A stretch of DNA of 64,000 bases from Blastomonas sp. AAP53 (GTDB lineage: Bacteria > Pseudomonadota > Alphaproteobacteria > Sphingomonadales > Sphingomonadaceae), in NCBI RefSeq assembly GCF_000331245.1, contig NZ_ANFZ01000007.1, forward strand, positions 1 to 64,000, in the 5' to 3' direction. This document shows positions 26,233 to 34,567 of the stretch, piece by piece (the first letter of the stretch is position 1; every line of letters begins with the position of its first letter). Under the pieces are notes generated by a model. That model did no database searches. It saw only the letters and a program-made list of their open reading frames with translations, and was not told where the DNA came from. Both the position numbers and the translations under genes were made by a program.

Positions 26233-28113
26233 ATGACAACGATAGCCCAGGCGGGACAGGCATGTCCCGCCGCTTTGAAGCCGGTCAACTTCATGCCGCG
26301 CGATATCGACTGCGTGCAAGAGGCGGACGGGACAATCTTTCTGCGCTCGCGCACCCCGCTCAGGCCGTGCCGCAATCATCTGCTGGATTACCTGCACCAC
26401 CATGCAGACCACCGGCCAGACGCCACCTGGCTCGCCGAGCGTCGCGCCTATGGCGAAGGCTGGTCCAGCATCACATTTGCCGATGCCCGGCAGCAGGTCG
26501 ATGCGCTGACCGAAGGCCTGCTGGTGCGGCTGGGTGATCATCCGGCAAATGATGCCCGCCTGGCGCTGCTGGGTGACAATTCCATCGACTATGCGCTGAT
26601 CATGCTGGCGGCAATGCAGGCCAGGATCACCGTCGTCCCCCTTTCCGCAGCGTATGCCATGCCAGGCAACGACCATGCGCGGCTGCGCGGCCTGATCGAG
26701 ACGGCCCAGCCGACCTTCATCTTCGCAGATAGCGTGGACCGGTTTGGTGATGCACTCCGCTCGCTGGCCGATTTCGGCATGCAGGTGTTCACCAGGACCG
26801 GCGGCGAAGCCTGGCCCCAGGCAGAGACGCTCGCCATGCTGCGCGGGAACCCGGGCGAAAGGGTATCGGCTTCGCGTCATGCCATCGACCCGCTGGCTCC
26901 TGCACGGCTGATGTTCACATCGGGATCGACCGGTCTACCCAAGGCGGTCATTCACACCCAGCGCGCCATGGTGGACGCTGCGGAATCGCTGTTGCAGGTC
27001 ACCGGCGTGGATGAGACCAAGCCGATGGTCAGGCTCGACTGGGCACCGTGGAGTCATGTTTTCGGCGTCACCAACCTGATGCTGACGCTGATCGTCGGTG
27101 GCACCTTCTATATCGATGACGGCCGCCCGAGCCCCGACGGCATGGCGCGCACGATCCGCAACCTGCGCGAGGTCTTGCCGACCGGCTATGCTAATGTGCC
27201 CGCTGGCTTTGCAGCGCTGGTCAGCGCGATGGAGGCCGATGCCACGCTGGCGGCGCGGTTCTTCAACACCGTCGACTACATCAGCTACGCATCGGCGCGC
27301 TTGCCCGATGACGTGTCTGAACGTCTCCAGGCCTTGAGCGTGGCCCATTGCGGTTATCGCCTGCCGATCACCAGCGGCTTCGGGTCCACAGAAACAGCGG
27401 CTGCCGGGTCTTTTGTCCACTGGCCGACGGCATCCTCGGGCCTGATCGGACTGCCTCAGCCGGGCGTTGAGCTGAAGCTGGTGCCCGTCGGCGATGGGCG
27501 ATACGAAGTGCGCCAGCGCGGTATCGGTATTTTCCCGGGCTATCACGCGAACCCTGTCGCGACCGCCGCGGCGTTCGATGATGACGGCTGGTACCGGTCA
27601 GGCGATGCCGCAAGCTTTGTCGATCCAGATGACATTCAGCAGGGGCTGGCATTTGCCGGACGTCTGACCGAAGAGTTCAAGCTTCAGACCGGCATTTTCG
27701 TGAAAGTGGGGCCGTTGCGCGCCGAGATCATGGCGCAGGCCGGCCCCCTTATCCAGGATATCGTGCTGTGCGGCGAGGGCGAGGCGTATGTGACGGCGCT
27801 GGTCTGGCTGAACCCGATGTGGTGCGGCAGGCTGGCAGCCCTCGACCCGGCCGACCGCGCTGCGATCAACGCAAACCTTCAGGTCCGCGCAGACCTTTCC
27901 GGAGCGCTGGCCAGGTTCAACGCCAGCCACACGGCATCAAGCGAGCGGCTTTGCCGGGTGATGCTGCTGGATGAGCCACCGTGCCTCGAGAGCGGCGAGA
28001 TCACCGACAAGGGCACCATCAACCAGGCGCTGGTCCGTCGGCGCCGCGCAGATTCAGTGGCCGCCTTGTACGCCGCACAACCTGCATCAACGCTGCTGGT
28101 ACTTGATCGCTGA
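26233..28113 (+). CDS. Feruloyl-CoA synthase-like AMP-forming ligase
   Basis: 626 residues from the ATG at 26233, which follows GAGGAGAGG. It is an ANL ligase of the feruloyl/coumaroyl-CoA synthase branch, longer than typical acyl-CoA ligases and with the branch-like LALLGDNSIDYALIMLAAMQ segment. The ATP P-loop is in MFTSGSTGLPKAVIHT (about 228-243), the A5-like motif is SGFGSTETAAAG and the A7 Asp is in WYRSGDAASFVD. It would convert ferulate or 4-coumarate, CoA and ATP to the CoA thioester, the substrate of the hydratase-lyase at 34568-35404. A 119-bp gap with its own promoter-like sequence separates it from the aldolase gene. Confidence 0.87.
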   Translation: MTTIAQAGQACPAALKPVNFMPRDIDCVQEADGTIFLRSRTPLRPCRNHLLDYLHHHADHRPDATWLAERRAYGEGWSSITFADARQQVDALTEGLLVRLGDHPANDARLALLGDNSIDYALIMLAAMQARITVVPLSAAYAMPGNDHARLRGLIETAQPTFIFADSVDRFGDALRSLADFGMQVFTRTGGEAWPQAETLAMLRGNPGERVSASRHAIDPLAPARLMFTSGSTGLPKAVIHTQRAMVDAAESLLQVTGVDETKPMVRLDWAPWSHVFGVTNLMLTLIVGGTFYIDDGRPSPDGMARTIRNLREVLPTGYANVPAGFAALVSAMEADATLAARFFNTVDYISYASARLPDDVSERLQALSVAHCGYRLPITSGFGSTETAAAGSFVHWPTASSGLIGLPQPGVELKLVPVGDGRYEVRQRGIGIFPGYHANPVATAAAFDDDGWYRSGDAASFVDPDDIQQGLAFAGRLTEEFKLQTGIFVKVGPLRAEIMAQAGPLIQDIVLCGEGEAYVTALVWLNPMWCGRLAALDPADRAAINANLQVRADLSGALARFNASHTASSERLCRVMLLDEPPCLESGEITDKGTINQALVRRRRADSVAALYAAQPASTLLVLDR

Positions 28114-28158
28114 GATAGCGGCTCCCCCCCCGGAACAGCATCAGAAGGGAGATAGGAA

Positions 28159-28593
28159 ATGAGCGAGAATGATTCAGCCGCGAACTTTGAAGGCGGCTGT
28201 CTGTGCGGCGCGATACGCTATCGCTTCGACGGTCCCTTGATGGCGGTCGCGCAATGCTGCTGCCGCGATTGCCAGAAGGCGACGGGCACCGGCCATACCA
28301 CGATCATCGCCATCCGCGATCACCAGCTTCAGGTGGAGGGCAGCCCGCGCACCTTCACCGTTGCAGGGGAATCGGGGCATGATGTGACCCGCCATTTCTG
28401 CGGCACGTGCGGCAGCCGCCTGTATACCGGAGGCGGCCTGCTGCCCGACGTGGTCATGGTGCAGTCCGGGACGCTGGACGACCCCAACAGCATCAGCCCG
28501 CAAAGTGTGATCTATACCAGGGACGCCGTGAGCTGGGACCGGTTCGACCCCGCCCTGCCCCGCTTCGAGACGATGCCGCCGCTGCCGGTCTGA
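28159..28593 (+). CDS. GFA/CENP-V domain zinc protein
   Basis: 144 residues with the cysteine set of the glutathione-dependent formaldehyde-activating family: CLCG near the N-terminus, CCCRDCQKATG, and HFCGTCGSRLY. Members bind zinc and include S-(hydroxymethyl)glutathione synthase-like proteins. Formaldehyde is released by O-demethylation of methoxylated lignin aromatics, so a role in handling it is attractive but unproven. It starts 45 bp after the CoA ligase with GGGAGATAGGAA upstream, so it is probably in the same operon. Confidence 0.88.
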   Translation: MSENDSAANFEGGCLCGAIRYRFDGPLMAVAQCCCRDCQKATGTGHTTIIAIRDHQLQVEGSPRTFTVAGESGHDVTRHFCGTCGSRLYTGGGLLPDVVMVQSGTLDDPNSISPQSVIYTRDAVSWDRFDPALPRFETMPPLPV

Positions 28594-28621
28594 AGTCACC
28601 GGTAATGTTCCAACCATCGGG

Positions 28622-28651
28622 CCGGTCTGCCGGTAAATCCGTGCAGACCGG
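28622..28651. terminator. Hairpin between convergent genes (candidate bidirectional terminator)
   Basis: CCGGTCTGC (28622-28630) and GCAGACCGG (28643-28651) are perfect reverse complements with a 12-bp loop. It sits in the 69-bp space between the convergent GFA and RraA genes. No clear T-run follows on either strand. Confidence 0.45.
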
Positions 28652-28662
28652 ACTGTGCTCCG

Positions 28663-29322
28663 TCAGGCGTTTTCGGGCGTCTGGAGAGCGTGATAGCCCA
28701 GTTCGGCGCGTGCGGTGTCCAGCCGCTTGCCCGCCTTCACCGCGGCCCGGATCTGATCCTCCACGGCTTCGATCTGTTCGGCCAGCATCAGGACCTCTAG
28801 CGCACGGTCAGCAGGAATGGCGACCACGCCATCGGCATCGCCTGCCAACCAGTCGCCGGGATCGACACGAACACCGCCGATCTGCACCGGGATGTCATAA
28901 GCAATCGCGGTGACCCTGTCCTTGCCGGTGCGCATGGTGTTACCGCGCGCAAACACCGGATAGGACAGCTCGACGCAACGATCGGAATCGCGGCAAACGC
29001 CGTCGATCACGGTCCCGGCGATGCCCTTTTCGCTGGCCACCCAGGTCAGAATATCGCCCCACACGGTCGCATCCATCCTGCCATCATTGTCGATCACGAC
29101 AACCTGGCCGGGTTCGACATCATCGATATAGTCACCCACAGAGCCTCCGCTCTGCCCGACCGGCACCATGCGGATGGTGAACGCCCGCCCGGCAAAGCGC
29201 ATGGTGCGGACAACCGGCATGATTCCGAGCGCCTGGCCATCGATCTTCAACCTGTCGAGCGCATCGGAAAGTGCAGTGGTTCCAGCAGCGGCCAGCCGCC
29301 GTGCCAAGTCTTCGTCGGTCAT
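28663..29322 (-). CDS. RraA-family protein / aldolase-like (copy 1)
   Basis: 219 residues of the RraA/HMG-CHA aldolase family. The catalytic-type signature is GTVIDGVCRDSDRC, holding the conserved Arg-Asp of the pyruvate-enolate site, with GDADGVVAIP near the C-terminus for the metal site. In aromatic meta-cleavage pathways members (LigK/ProA) split 4-carboxy-4-hydroxy-2-oxoadipate to pyruvate and oxaloacetate. It is the last gene of the minus-strand operon and overlaps copy 2 by 4 bp. It may act with copy 2 as a heteromer. Confidence 0.87.
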   Translation of the reverse strand: MTDEDLARRLAAAGTTALSDALDRLKIDGQALGIMPVVRTMRFAGRAFTIRMVPVGQSGGSVGDYIDDVEPGQVVVIDNDGRMDATVWGDILTWVASEKGIAGTVIDGVCRDSDRCVELSYPVFARGNTMRTGKDRVTAIAYDIPVQIGGVRVDPGDWLAGDADGVVAIPADRALEVLMLAEQIEAVEDQIRAAVKAGKRLDTARAELGYHALQTPENA

Positions 29323-29978
29323 TTGCCGTCCTTCTTCAACATGTCCTCATAGTCCGCGCCGAGCACGTCGCCCAGCGGGCGGCCTGCTTCGATGTCGCGG
29401 GTCATCAGCTGCTCGCGGGCGAAAATCTGTTCCGCCACGGCAACGATTTCCTCGCCGCGGGTGTGGTCGATAAACACCACGCCGCTTGAGTCGGCCATGA
29501 CGATGTCACCCGGCCTGACGGCAATCCCCGCGATCGTCACCGGTTCGTTGAACGCGTGTTCCGCAACCCGGCCACGGGCGGTGACGGGCACGGCTGCACG
29601 GCCGTAGATCGGGAAGCCCAGATCGGTGGCTTCATCGATGTCACGGAATGCGCCGTCGATGACGACACCGGCAATCTGTTTGGCGATGGCCCCGCGCGAG
29701 AGCAGGCCTCCCCAGCCCGAGACATCCGTGCGGCCGCGATGCTCGACCACGATGATCTCGCCACCTTGGGCGGACATGATGGCGCCTGCGCCCAGGTGCC
29801 GCTTGGGCAGACCGGGCATCGGCGCGCCGAGCTTGACGGTAAGCGCAGGGCCGCAGATGCGGCGGCGCACGGTCATCGGTGCGATGCCGAACACGGCGCC
29901 TGCAAGCCCGAGCTTGTCGAGCGCATCCGACACCGTGGGGGTGTCCAGCTTCAGCAGGCGGGCAATGATCGTGGTCAT
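29319..29978 (-). CDS. RraA-family protein / aldolase-like (copy 2)
   Basis: 219 residues, same family and length as copy 1 but clearly diverged. It has GVVIDGAFRDIDEA with the Arg-Asp pair and ADSSGVVFID for the C-terminal metal site. It overlaps both copy 1 (4 bp) and the Rieske oxygenase upstream (4 bp), so it is translated as part of the same polycistron. An aldolase or decarboxylase role on a ring-cleavage product is inferred from family and context. Confidence 0.87.
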   Translation of the reverse strand: MTTIIARLLKLDTPTVSDALDKLGLAGAVFGIAPMTVRRRICGPALTVKLGAPMPGLPKRHLGAGAIMSAQGGEIIVVEHRGRTDVSGWGGLLSRGAIAKQIAGVVIDGAFRDIDEATDLGFPIYGRAAVPVTARGRVAEHAFNEPVTIAGIAVRPGDIVMADSSGVVFIDHTRGEEIVAVAEQIFAREQLMTRDIEAGRPLGDVLGADYEDMLKKDGK

Positions 29979-31285
29979 GCTGATTTCCTGTTGTCGAGCG
30001 CTGCGCGCAGCGAGAAGGATTCGAACGACGTGGCTTCAAGCCCCATCGCCGCCTCGAATTGCGCTTTGACATCGTCCGGTTGGCCAGCCTGGAACACATA
30101 GGTCGTGAACAGCATCCGAAGCCTGGGGTCGGCGAGGATCTGTGCCTTGGTGACGCCATCGCGCATCATGCCCAGCGTCATCATCGGCAGATCGACACCG
30201 GTATTGGCCGCCGGATCGCGGATCAGTCCCTTGGGCTCCTGGCCGTTTGACACGCGTTCAAGTTCATCGAAGAAGCGCCGCCGGACCATGACGATCCCCT
30301 TGTCGCTGAGGCCCAGATTTTCACGGGTGCGGTCGGTGATACGTCCCTGCCCCGCCCATGCCAGGAAATCCTGGTTCATCACATGCGAGGTGATCCAGTT
30401 GCCCTGCTCATCGAACACCGGACCATGCCAGGTGGGGATGTGCTCCTGCACATAGGGTTCCTGCTCGCGCGGGACGCGGGTGAACTTCCATGTAACGCTC
30501 AACGTGTTCTCGTCATCGATCGGCACCCGCCACTCGAAATGCTCGGTCAGGAAAAAGGCATTGGGCCACAGGAACACGCGGCCGATGGTCCAGTTCTCGT
30601 GGTTCTCGTCGGTGTCCTCCTTGATCCGCCGATAGACGAAGCCGTAATCGAACTCGTCAAAGTCGAGCTTGAGGTGGCGAGGGCTGTACTCGCCGTGATG
30701 GCCCTGAAGACGCATTCCCCAGTTCTCGTGCATCCACTCGAAATGCACCGGATCGATCGAGTTTTCCTGACACTGCAGCCAGTTGCAGGGCACCTGCGAA
30801 ATCACCACCTGGCTGAAGCCGTTCTCCCAGCCGAATGGCGCCCAGTCCGGCACGAGCGGCGCGGGCTGCGGCCCCATATAGGCCCACAGCATGCCTGCCT
30901 TGACCTCGACCGGATAGGCCTTGGCCTTCACACTGCCCCGTCCGCCCTTGCCGCCGCGCGCAACGTCCTCGAACGGCTGCTGGGTGCATGCACCGCTGTG
31001 ATCGAAGCACCAGCCGTGGTAGTTGCAGCGCAGCCCCTTCTCTTCGACCATGCCATAGGCAAGGTCCGCGCGCCGGTGGGGGCACTGGCGTTCGATCAGC
31101 CCGAACTGTCCCGACAGATCCTTGTACAGCACCAGGTCCTCGCCAAACAGCCGGACGGGCTTGACGGGCTTGTCGGCAAATTCGCTGACCCCGGCGACCG
31201 GGTGCCAATAGCGGCGCAGATAATCGCCCATCGGCGTGTCCTGCCCCACGCGCGTCAGCAGTTCATTCTGTTCCTGTGTCAGCAT
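29975..31285 (-). CDS. Rieske oxygenase, phthalate-4,5-dioxygenase-like single-component type
   Basis: 436 residues from the ATG at 31285 (AGGAGGG upstream). The Rieske ligands are C68/H70 (CPHRRA) and C87/H90 (CNYHGW). The mononuclear iron ligands are D178, H181 and H186 in SIDPVHFEWMH. It resembles alpha-only oxygenases of the phthalate dioxygenase/vanillate O-demethylase group, which hydroxylate or O-demethylate aromatic acids and need a separate reductase; none is encoded here. Downstream RraA and upstream RidA/LigB genes suggest it prepares the diol for ring cleavage. Confidence 0.92.
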   Translation of the reverse strand: MLTQEQNELLTRVGQDTPMGDYLRRYWHPVAGVSEFADKPVKPVRLFGEDLVLYKDLSGQFGLIERQCPHRRADLAYGMVEEKGLRCNYHGWCFDHSGACTQQPFEDVARGGKGGRGSVKAKAYPVEVKAGMLWAYMGPQPAPLVPDWAPFGWENGFSQVVISQVPCNWLQCQENSIDPVHFEWMHENWGMRLQGHHGEYSPRHLKLDFDEFDYGFVYRRIKEDTDENHENWTIGRVFLWPNAFFLTEHFEWRVPIDDENTLSVTWKFTRVPREQEPYVQEHIPTWHGPVFDEQGNWITSHVMNQDFLAWAGQGRITDRTRENLGLSDKGIVMVRRRFFDELERVSNGQEPKGLIRDPAANTGVDLPMMTLGMMRDGVTKAQILADPRLRMLFTTYVFQAGQPDDVKAQFEAAMGLEATSFESFSLRAALDNRKSA

Positions 31286-31302
31286 CGCACCCTCCTGCCT
31301 GC

Positions 31303-31695
31303 TCAATCACCGACGAATGCGGTCGCATCGCACTGGACCAGCATGTTGGCGGGCAGCGCTTCGTTCACCAGCGTATGACGGGCCGGTCGCGATGCCTCGT
31401 CGGGAAAGGCCACCAGCCACTGCCGGTTCACCGCCTGCCGCGCTTCGGGCACTTTGACATAAACCGTCATCCGCACGATGCTGTCCATGCTGCCGCCAGC
31501 CGCCGTCATGATGCGTTCCAGGTTCCAGAACATCAGCCGTGCCTGCTCGTCCAGGTCATCGGGAAGCGCGCGGGTTTCGGGATCGATCCCGCTGACCCCG
31601 CCCGTCATTACCAGCGGGCCGACGCGCGATGCTGCCGGGATGGGCAGGCCGCCGTGGTGATAGCCTTCTACGTCGATGCTGATCCGTTTTGCCAT
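31303..31695 (-). CDS. RidA family protein
   Basis: 130 residues from the ATG at 31695, one base after the dioxygenase stop, with TGGAG upstream. It has the RidA/YjgF trimer features: TGGVSGIDPETRALPDDLDE, AGGSMDSIVRMTVYV and the conserved Arg in PARHTLV with an acidic residue later. Members hydrolyse enamines/imines, and some act as 2-aminomuconate deaminases in aromatic pathways. In an operon with a ring-cleavage enzyme it may convert an enamine- or enol-type product. The role is inferred. Confidence 0.86.
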   Translation of the reverse strand: MAKRISIDVEGYHHGGLPIPAASRVGPLVMTGGVSGIDPETRALPDDLDEQARLMFWNLERIMTAAGGSMDSIVRMTVYVKVPEARQAVNRQWLVAFPDEASRPARHTLVNEALPANMLVQCDATAFVGD

Positions 31696-31696
31696 G

Positions 31697-32710
31697 TCAT
31701 TTGCTCCAGTAAGCGAAGGCAACGCCAATGCCGGTGCCTGCCGGTGTCCGGCGAATGGGTTCATAGGCCGACCATTGCAGCGCCAGCCCCGATGCGACGC
31801 CTGCGGTCATGATCCAGTTGAGGATTTCGGACGAGCCTTCCAGCAGCGCCTCACGCGGGATGCTCCGCAGGATGTCGCGTCCGCCTGAAAGATTGTCCAT
31901 CAGCCTGCGGTCGAGCCCTTCTTCGACCACAAAGTGGCTGAGCCCGCCCGATGCGAGAACCGCCACGCGATAATCCGAAGGCGACTGCTCGATGACCTGC
32001 CGCAGGGCTTCGCCCACATCATGGCAGCGCGCCGCCGACATCACGTTGGGCGGATAATAGGTATTGAGCAGAACCGGAATGATCGGGATCGACCGCTCGC
32101 CGAACAGGCGCTCGACCGGGAAGCCGAAGGCATGGCCGAACCCGGCGTTTTGAGGGTCCTTGACCTCGTTGCACACGGCAAGATCGACATCGCGGTCCAT
32201 CAGGCCGTGGATCAGTTCCAACGCAAAGTCGGGGTGCCCCGGAAAGACGTGCGTCTCGTCCATGGCATAGCCCTTGGCGACGGTCTTCATCCAGTCCGGG
32301 ATCTCGTCATCATAGCTGTGGGTGACGACATCCTGCCCCCAGTAGATGGCGATGGCAGGCATGTTGCCGGGACGATAGAGCTCGCTCTGGTCATCGCCGA
32401 TGACGATCACGATGTCGGGTGCCGCCCGTTCGATCTCGGCGGCCAGCCGGTCCAGGTGCTGCTGGCACCGATAGGCGATCTGGTTGAACATGGGAACCGT
32501 GGCGACATCGCCATAGGGCTCGCCATTGCGGGCGACCAGCTCCTCGTAATTGAGGACCGTGCCATCTTCCAGCGTCAGCCGGGGATTGCGCAAGTCGGCT
32601 GCAGCCCGGTTGTGCCATTCGCTGCCAGGCAGGGTGAGGATAGGTGTGTGCGACGTTCCGATCGCCAGGACTATTTCAGCCACGCATCGGTATCCCGTGG
32701 CGCGCCGCAT
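31697..32710 (-). CDS. Class III extradiol (LigB-type) ring-cleavage dioxygenase
   Basis: 337 residues from 32710; a GTG at 32683 (VAEIVLAIG) is an alternative, and neither has a strong Shine-Dalgarno. The LigB fold is visible in AIGTSHTPIL, with the first metal-type His21, then IVVIGDDQSE-like strand IVIGDDQSEL, GFGHAFGFPVER and the catalytic-type His in SGGLSHFVV. The second His of the classic 2-His-1-Glu site reads GDDQ here. It would open a catechol-type ring with a non-haem Fe(II) centre. It sits one base before ridA. Confidence 0.85.
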   Translation of the reverse strand: MRRATGYRCVAEIVLAIGTSHTPILTLPGSEWHNRAAADLRNPRLTLEDGTVLNYEELVARNGEPYGDVATVPMFNQIAYRCQQHLDRLAAEIERAAPDIVIVIGDDQSELYRPGNMPAIAIYWGQDVVTHSYDDEIPDWMKTVAKGYAMDETHVFPGHPDFALELIHGLMDRDVDLAVCNEVKDPQNAGFGHAFGFPVERLFGERSIPIIPVLLNTYYPPNVMSAARCHDVGEALRQVIEQSPSDYRVAVLASGGLSHFVVEEGLDRRLMDNLSGGRDILRSIPREALLEGSSEILNWIMTAGVASGLALQWSAYEPIRRTPAGTGIGVAFAYWSK

Positions 32711-32757
32711 TGGCGCACCGCCCCAAGGCTCCTGCCTTTACCATCATCCCATTCCTC

Positions 32758-33396
32758 CTAGAATTTGTAGACGTCCAGCGTTGTTGCGCCGGCCCGAAGC
32801 TTGTTCATGATCTCGACCTCGGCCAGGTCGCGCTTTTCCGATGCCTCGATCACGGCAGCCGCTTCGGCAGCCGGAAAGCAGACGAGCCCGTCGGCATCCC
32901 CCACCACCAGATCGCCCTTGCGCACCACGACCTCGCCAATGCGAACCGGATCGCCGACCGCGCCATCGCCCTTGTGGTTCTTGCCCGTGCCCAGAATGGT
33001 GACCGTACGGCAGAAGGTGGGCAGTCCCATCTCCACCAGGCGCAGGCTGTCGCGGACACCGCCGGTGATGACCAGTCCGGCCACGCCGCGCACCTGCGCT
33101 GCGGTGGCCATGATCTCACCCCAATAGCCGAAATCAGTGCCCTCTGCGGTATCGACCACCAGCACATCGTCGCTGGAAGCCTCGACCAGCGCATGATGGA
33201 TCCACAGATTGTCGCCCGCCGGGCACCGTATTGGCAGCGCGCGGCCTGCCATATGCATGGTGGGAGCCAGTGGCTTCAGCCAGCCCGGCAGCGCGCCTCG
33301 GCGGCCAGAGGCTTCGTGCAGGGTGGCAGAGCTCAATCGCCTGGCTCTTGCCAGCAAATCCATGGAATCAGCCTGGCCGATGTCCGGTTCCGTCAC
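32758..33396 (-). CDS. RraA-family protein / aldolase-like (copy 3)
   Basis: 212 residues starting at a GTG (33396) with GGGGCGG upstream; an ATG ten codons later is possible. It has GLVITGGVRDSLRLVEMG with the Arg-Asp pair and GDADGLVCFP near the end. This copy is the closest in pattern to genuine 4-carboxy-4-hydroxy-2-oxoadipate aldolases (GGVRDS). It is the first gene of the operon that continues through the LigB dioxygenase, RidA, Rieske oxygenase and the two other RraA copies. The 257 bp upstream hold the promoter, then the TetR gene. Confidence 0.88.
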   Translation of the reverse strand: MTEPDIGQADSMDLLARARRLSSATLHEASGRRGALPGWLKPLAPTMHMAGRALPIRCPAGDNLWIHHALVEASSDDVLVVDTAEGTDFGYWGEIMATAAQVRGVAGLVITGGVRDSLRLVEMGLPTFCRTVTILGTGKNHKGDGAVGDPVRIGEVVVRKGDLVVGDADGLVCFPAAEAAAVIEASEKRDLAEVEIMNKLRAGATTLDVYKF

Positions 33397-33653
33397 GCTA
33401 TCCGCCCCTTAAATTAACCTGTCGTTCTACTTGTCAGCCTCTATACTAATCATACGGATGGTTTAGCAAGGAGTATCTTTGCCGAGATGATAGACTTGCC
33501 AGCTGGCCGCACACAACGCAGCCGATGGCGCGCACGGACGCGCGCCTGCGCCACAGGCACAGCGATGCTCGATTCATGATATTTGAAAAAACTCTGCCAC
33601 TATCCGGTCGGCTGCCCGAATAGGGCCGTGCCGCTCACCGGATCACGATCCGA
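33397..33653 (-). promoter_or_regulatory. Promoter region of the RraA/LigB/Rieske operon
   Basis: AT-rich for this genome, particularly 33410-33475. On the minus strand CATCCGTATGATTAGTATAG occupies 33460-33441; its CCGTATGATTA core resembles CCGCATGATTT in front of the CoA ligase gene (26165-26175). No gene is seen here. The TetR-type gene immediately upstream on the same strand is the natural candidate regulator. Confidence 0.4.
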
Positions 33654-34340
33654 TCAGTTCACCGGATCGCGAAAAAACAGGGCCTGGCACATCTCGACAT
33701 GCTCTTCGACGAATTCGGGGGTGAAAGGCGAGCGTCCGGTCATCGCCTCGACTTCAGAGGCGAGCATGAAGATGCGGGCCGCTGCGCCGAGAAACAGATA
33801 ATGCAGATGGGTTGGATCGCCCTTGATATAGCGACCTGCATCCTGAGCTGCGGTAATCAGGTCGATAAAAAGTCTGAAGCTGTCCTTGAGGACGTTTTCC
33901 AGCAACCAGTCGAGGCGCTCGCCTCCGTGTCCGGCCTCGTGTGACATCAGCCAGTGAAGCTCGGGATGCTGGGCCCCGATGCGGATAAAATCCGCCTGCA
34001 GCAGCCTCAGCTTGGTGACATCATCCACGCCGTGCAGGCCCGCAAGCCGCTGGGTAAACGCCTCCTGGTACCAGTTGATGACGTAATGCATCACCGCTTG
34101 CCAGATTCCCAGCTTGGTTTCGAAATGATAGATCACCAGCGCGTGGCGCAGACCGGCACGCTCGGCAATCGAGCGGGTGGAGGCACCGTCAAACCCGCGC
34201 TCGGCAAATTCCTGCGCCGCAGCGGCCAGGATGCGGTTGCGCTTCTCGATCGAGCGGCCCTGTCGGCGGCGCACGTGCACCACCTCGTCCTTGTCAGAGG
34301 CCTCTTCGCCCCATATTTCGCCGATTTCGCGCTTCACCAA
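33654..34340 (-). CDS. TetR family transcriptional regulator
   Basis: 228 residues with an N-terminal TetR HTH: IEKRNRILAAAAQEFAERGF, then GASTRSIAERAGLRHALVIYHF, and an all-helical ligand domain. Upstream of the ring-cleavage operon and on the same strand, it probably represses that operon until an aromatic acid or CoA ester binds. The first about 25 residues are highly charged, and the true start could be a little further downstream. Confidence 0.92.
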   Translation of the reverse strand: MVKREIGEIWGEEASDKDEVVHVRRRQGRSIEKRNRILAAAAQEFAERGFDGASTRSIAERAGLRHALVIYHFETKLGIWQAVMHYVINWYQEAFTQRLAGLHGVDDVTKLRLLQADFIRIGAQHPELHWLMSHEAGHGGERLDWLLENVLKDSFRLFIDLITAAQDAGRYIKGDPTHLHYLFLGAAARIFMLASEVEAMTGRSPFTPEFVEEHVEMCQALFFRDPVN

Positions 34341-34567
34341 TCACCTTAACCCTATCAAACGATCCCTTTAAGGCCTGCTAACCTGCATCGCTGTTCAAAA
34401 CCAGTCCCTATCGGCATTCATCGGGAATGGCCAGTTTGACACGCGAAAGCCGCCGAACGGGTCTGGAGAACCTTCGGCATTTACAGGGCTACCGGAATCA
34501 TTGGGGCGATGCGGCACCACCCGACCGCCTCATGCGATCCGGGTGGCGCTGCACCGTCCGGGCAGGT

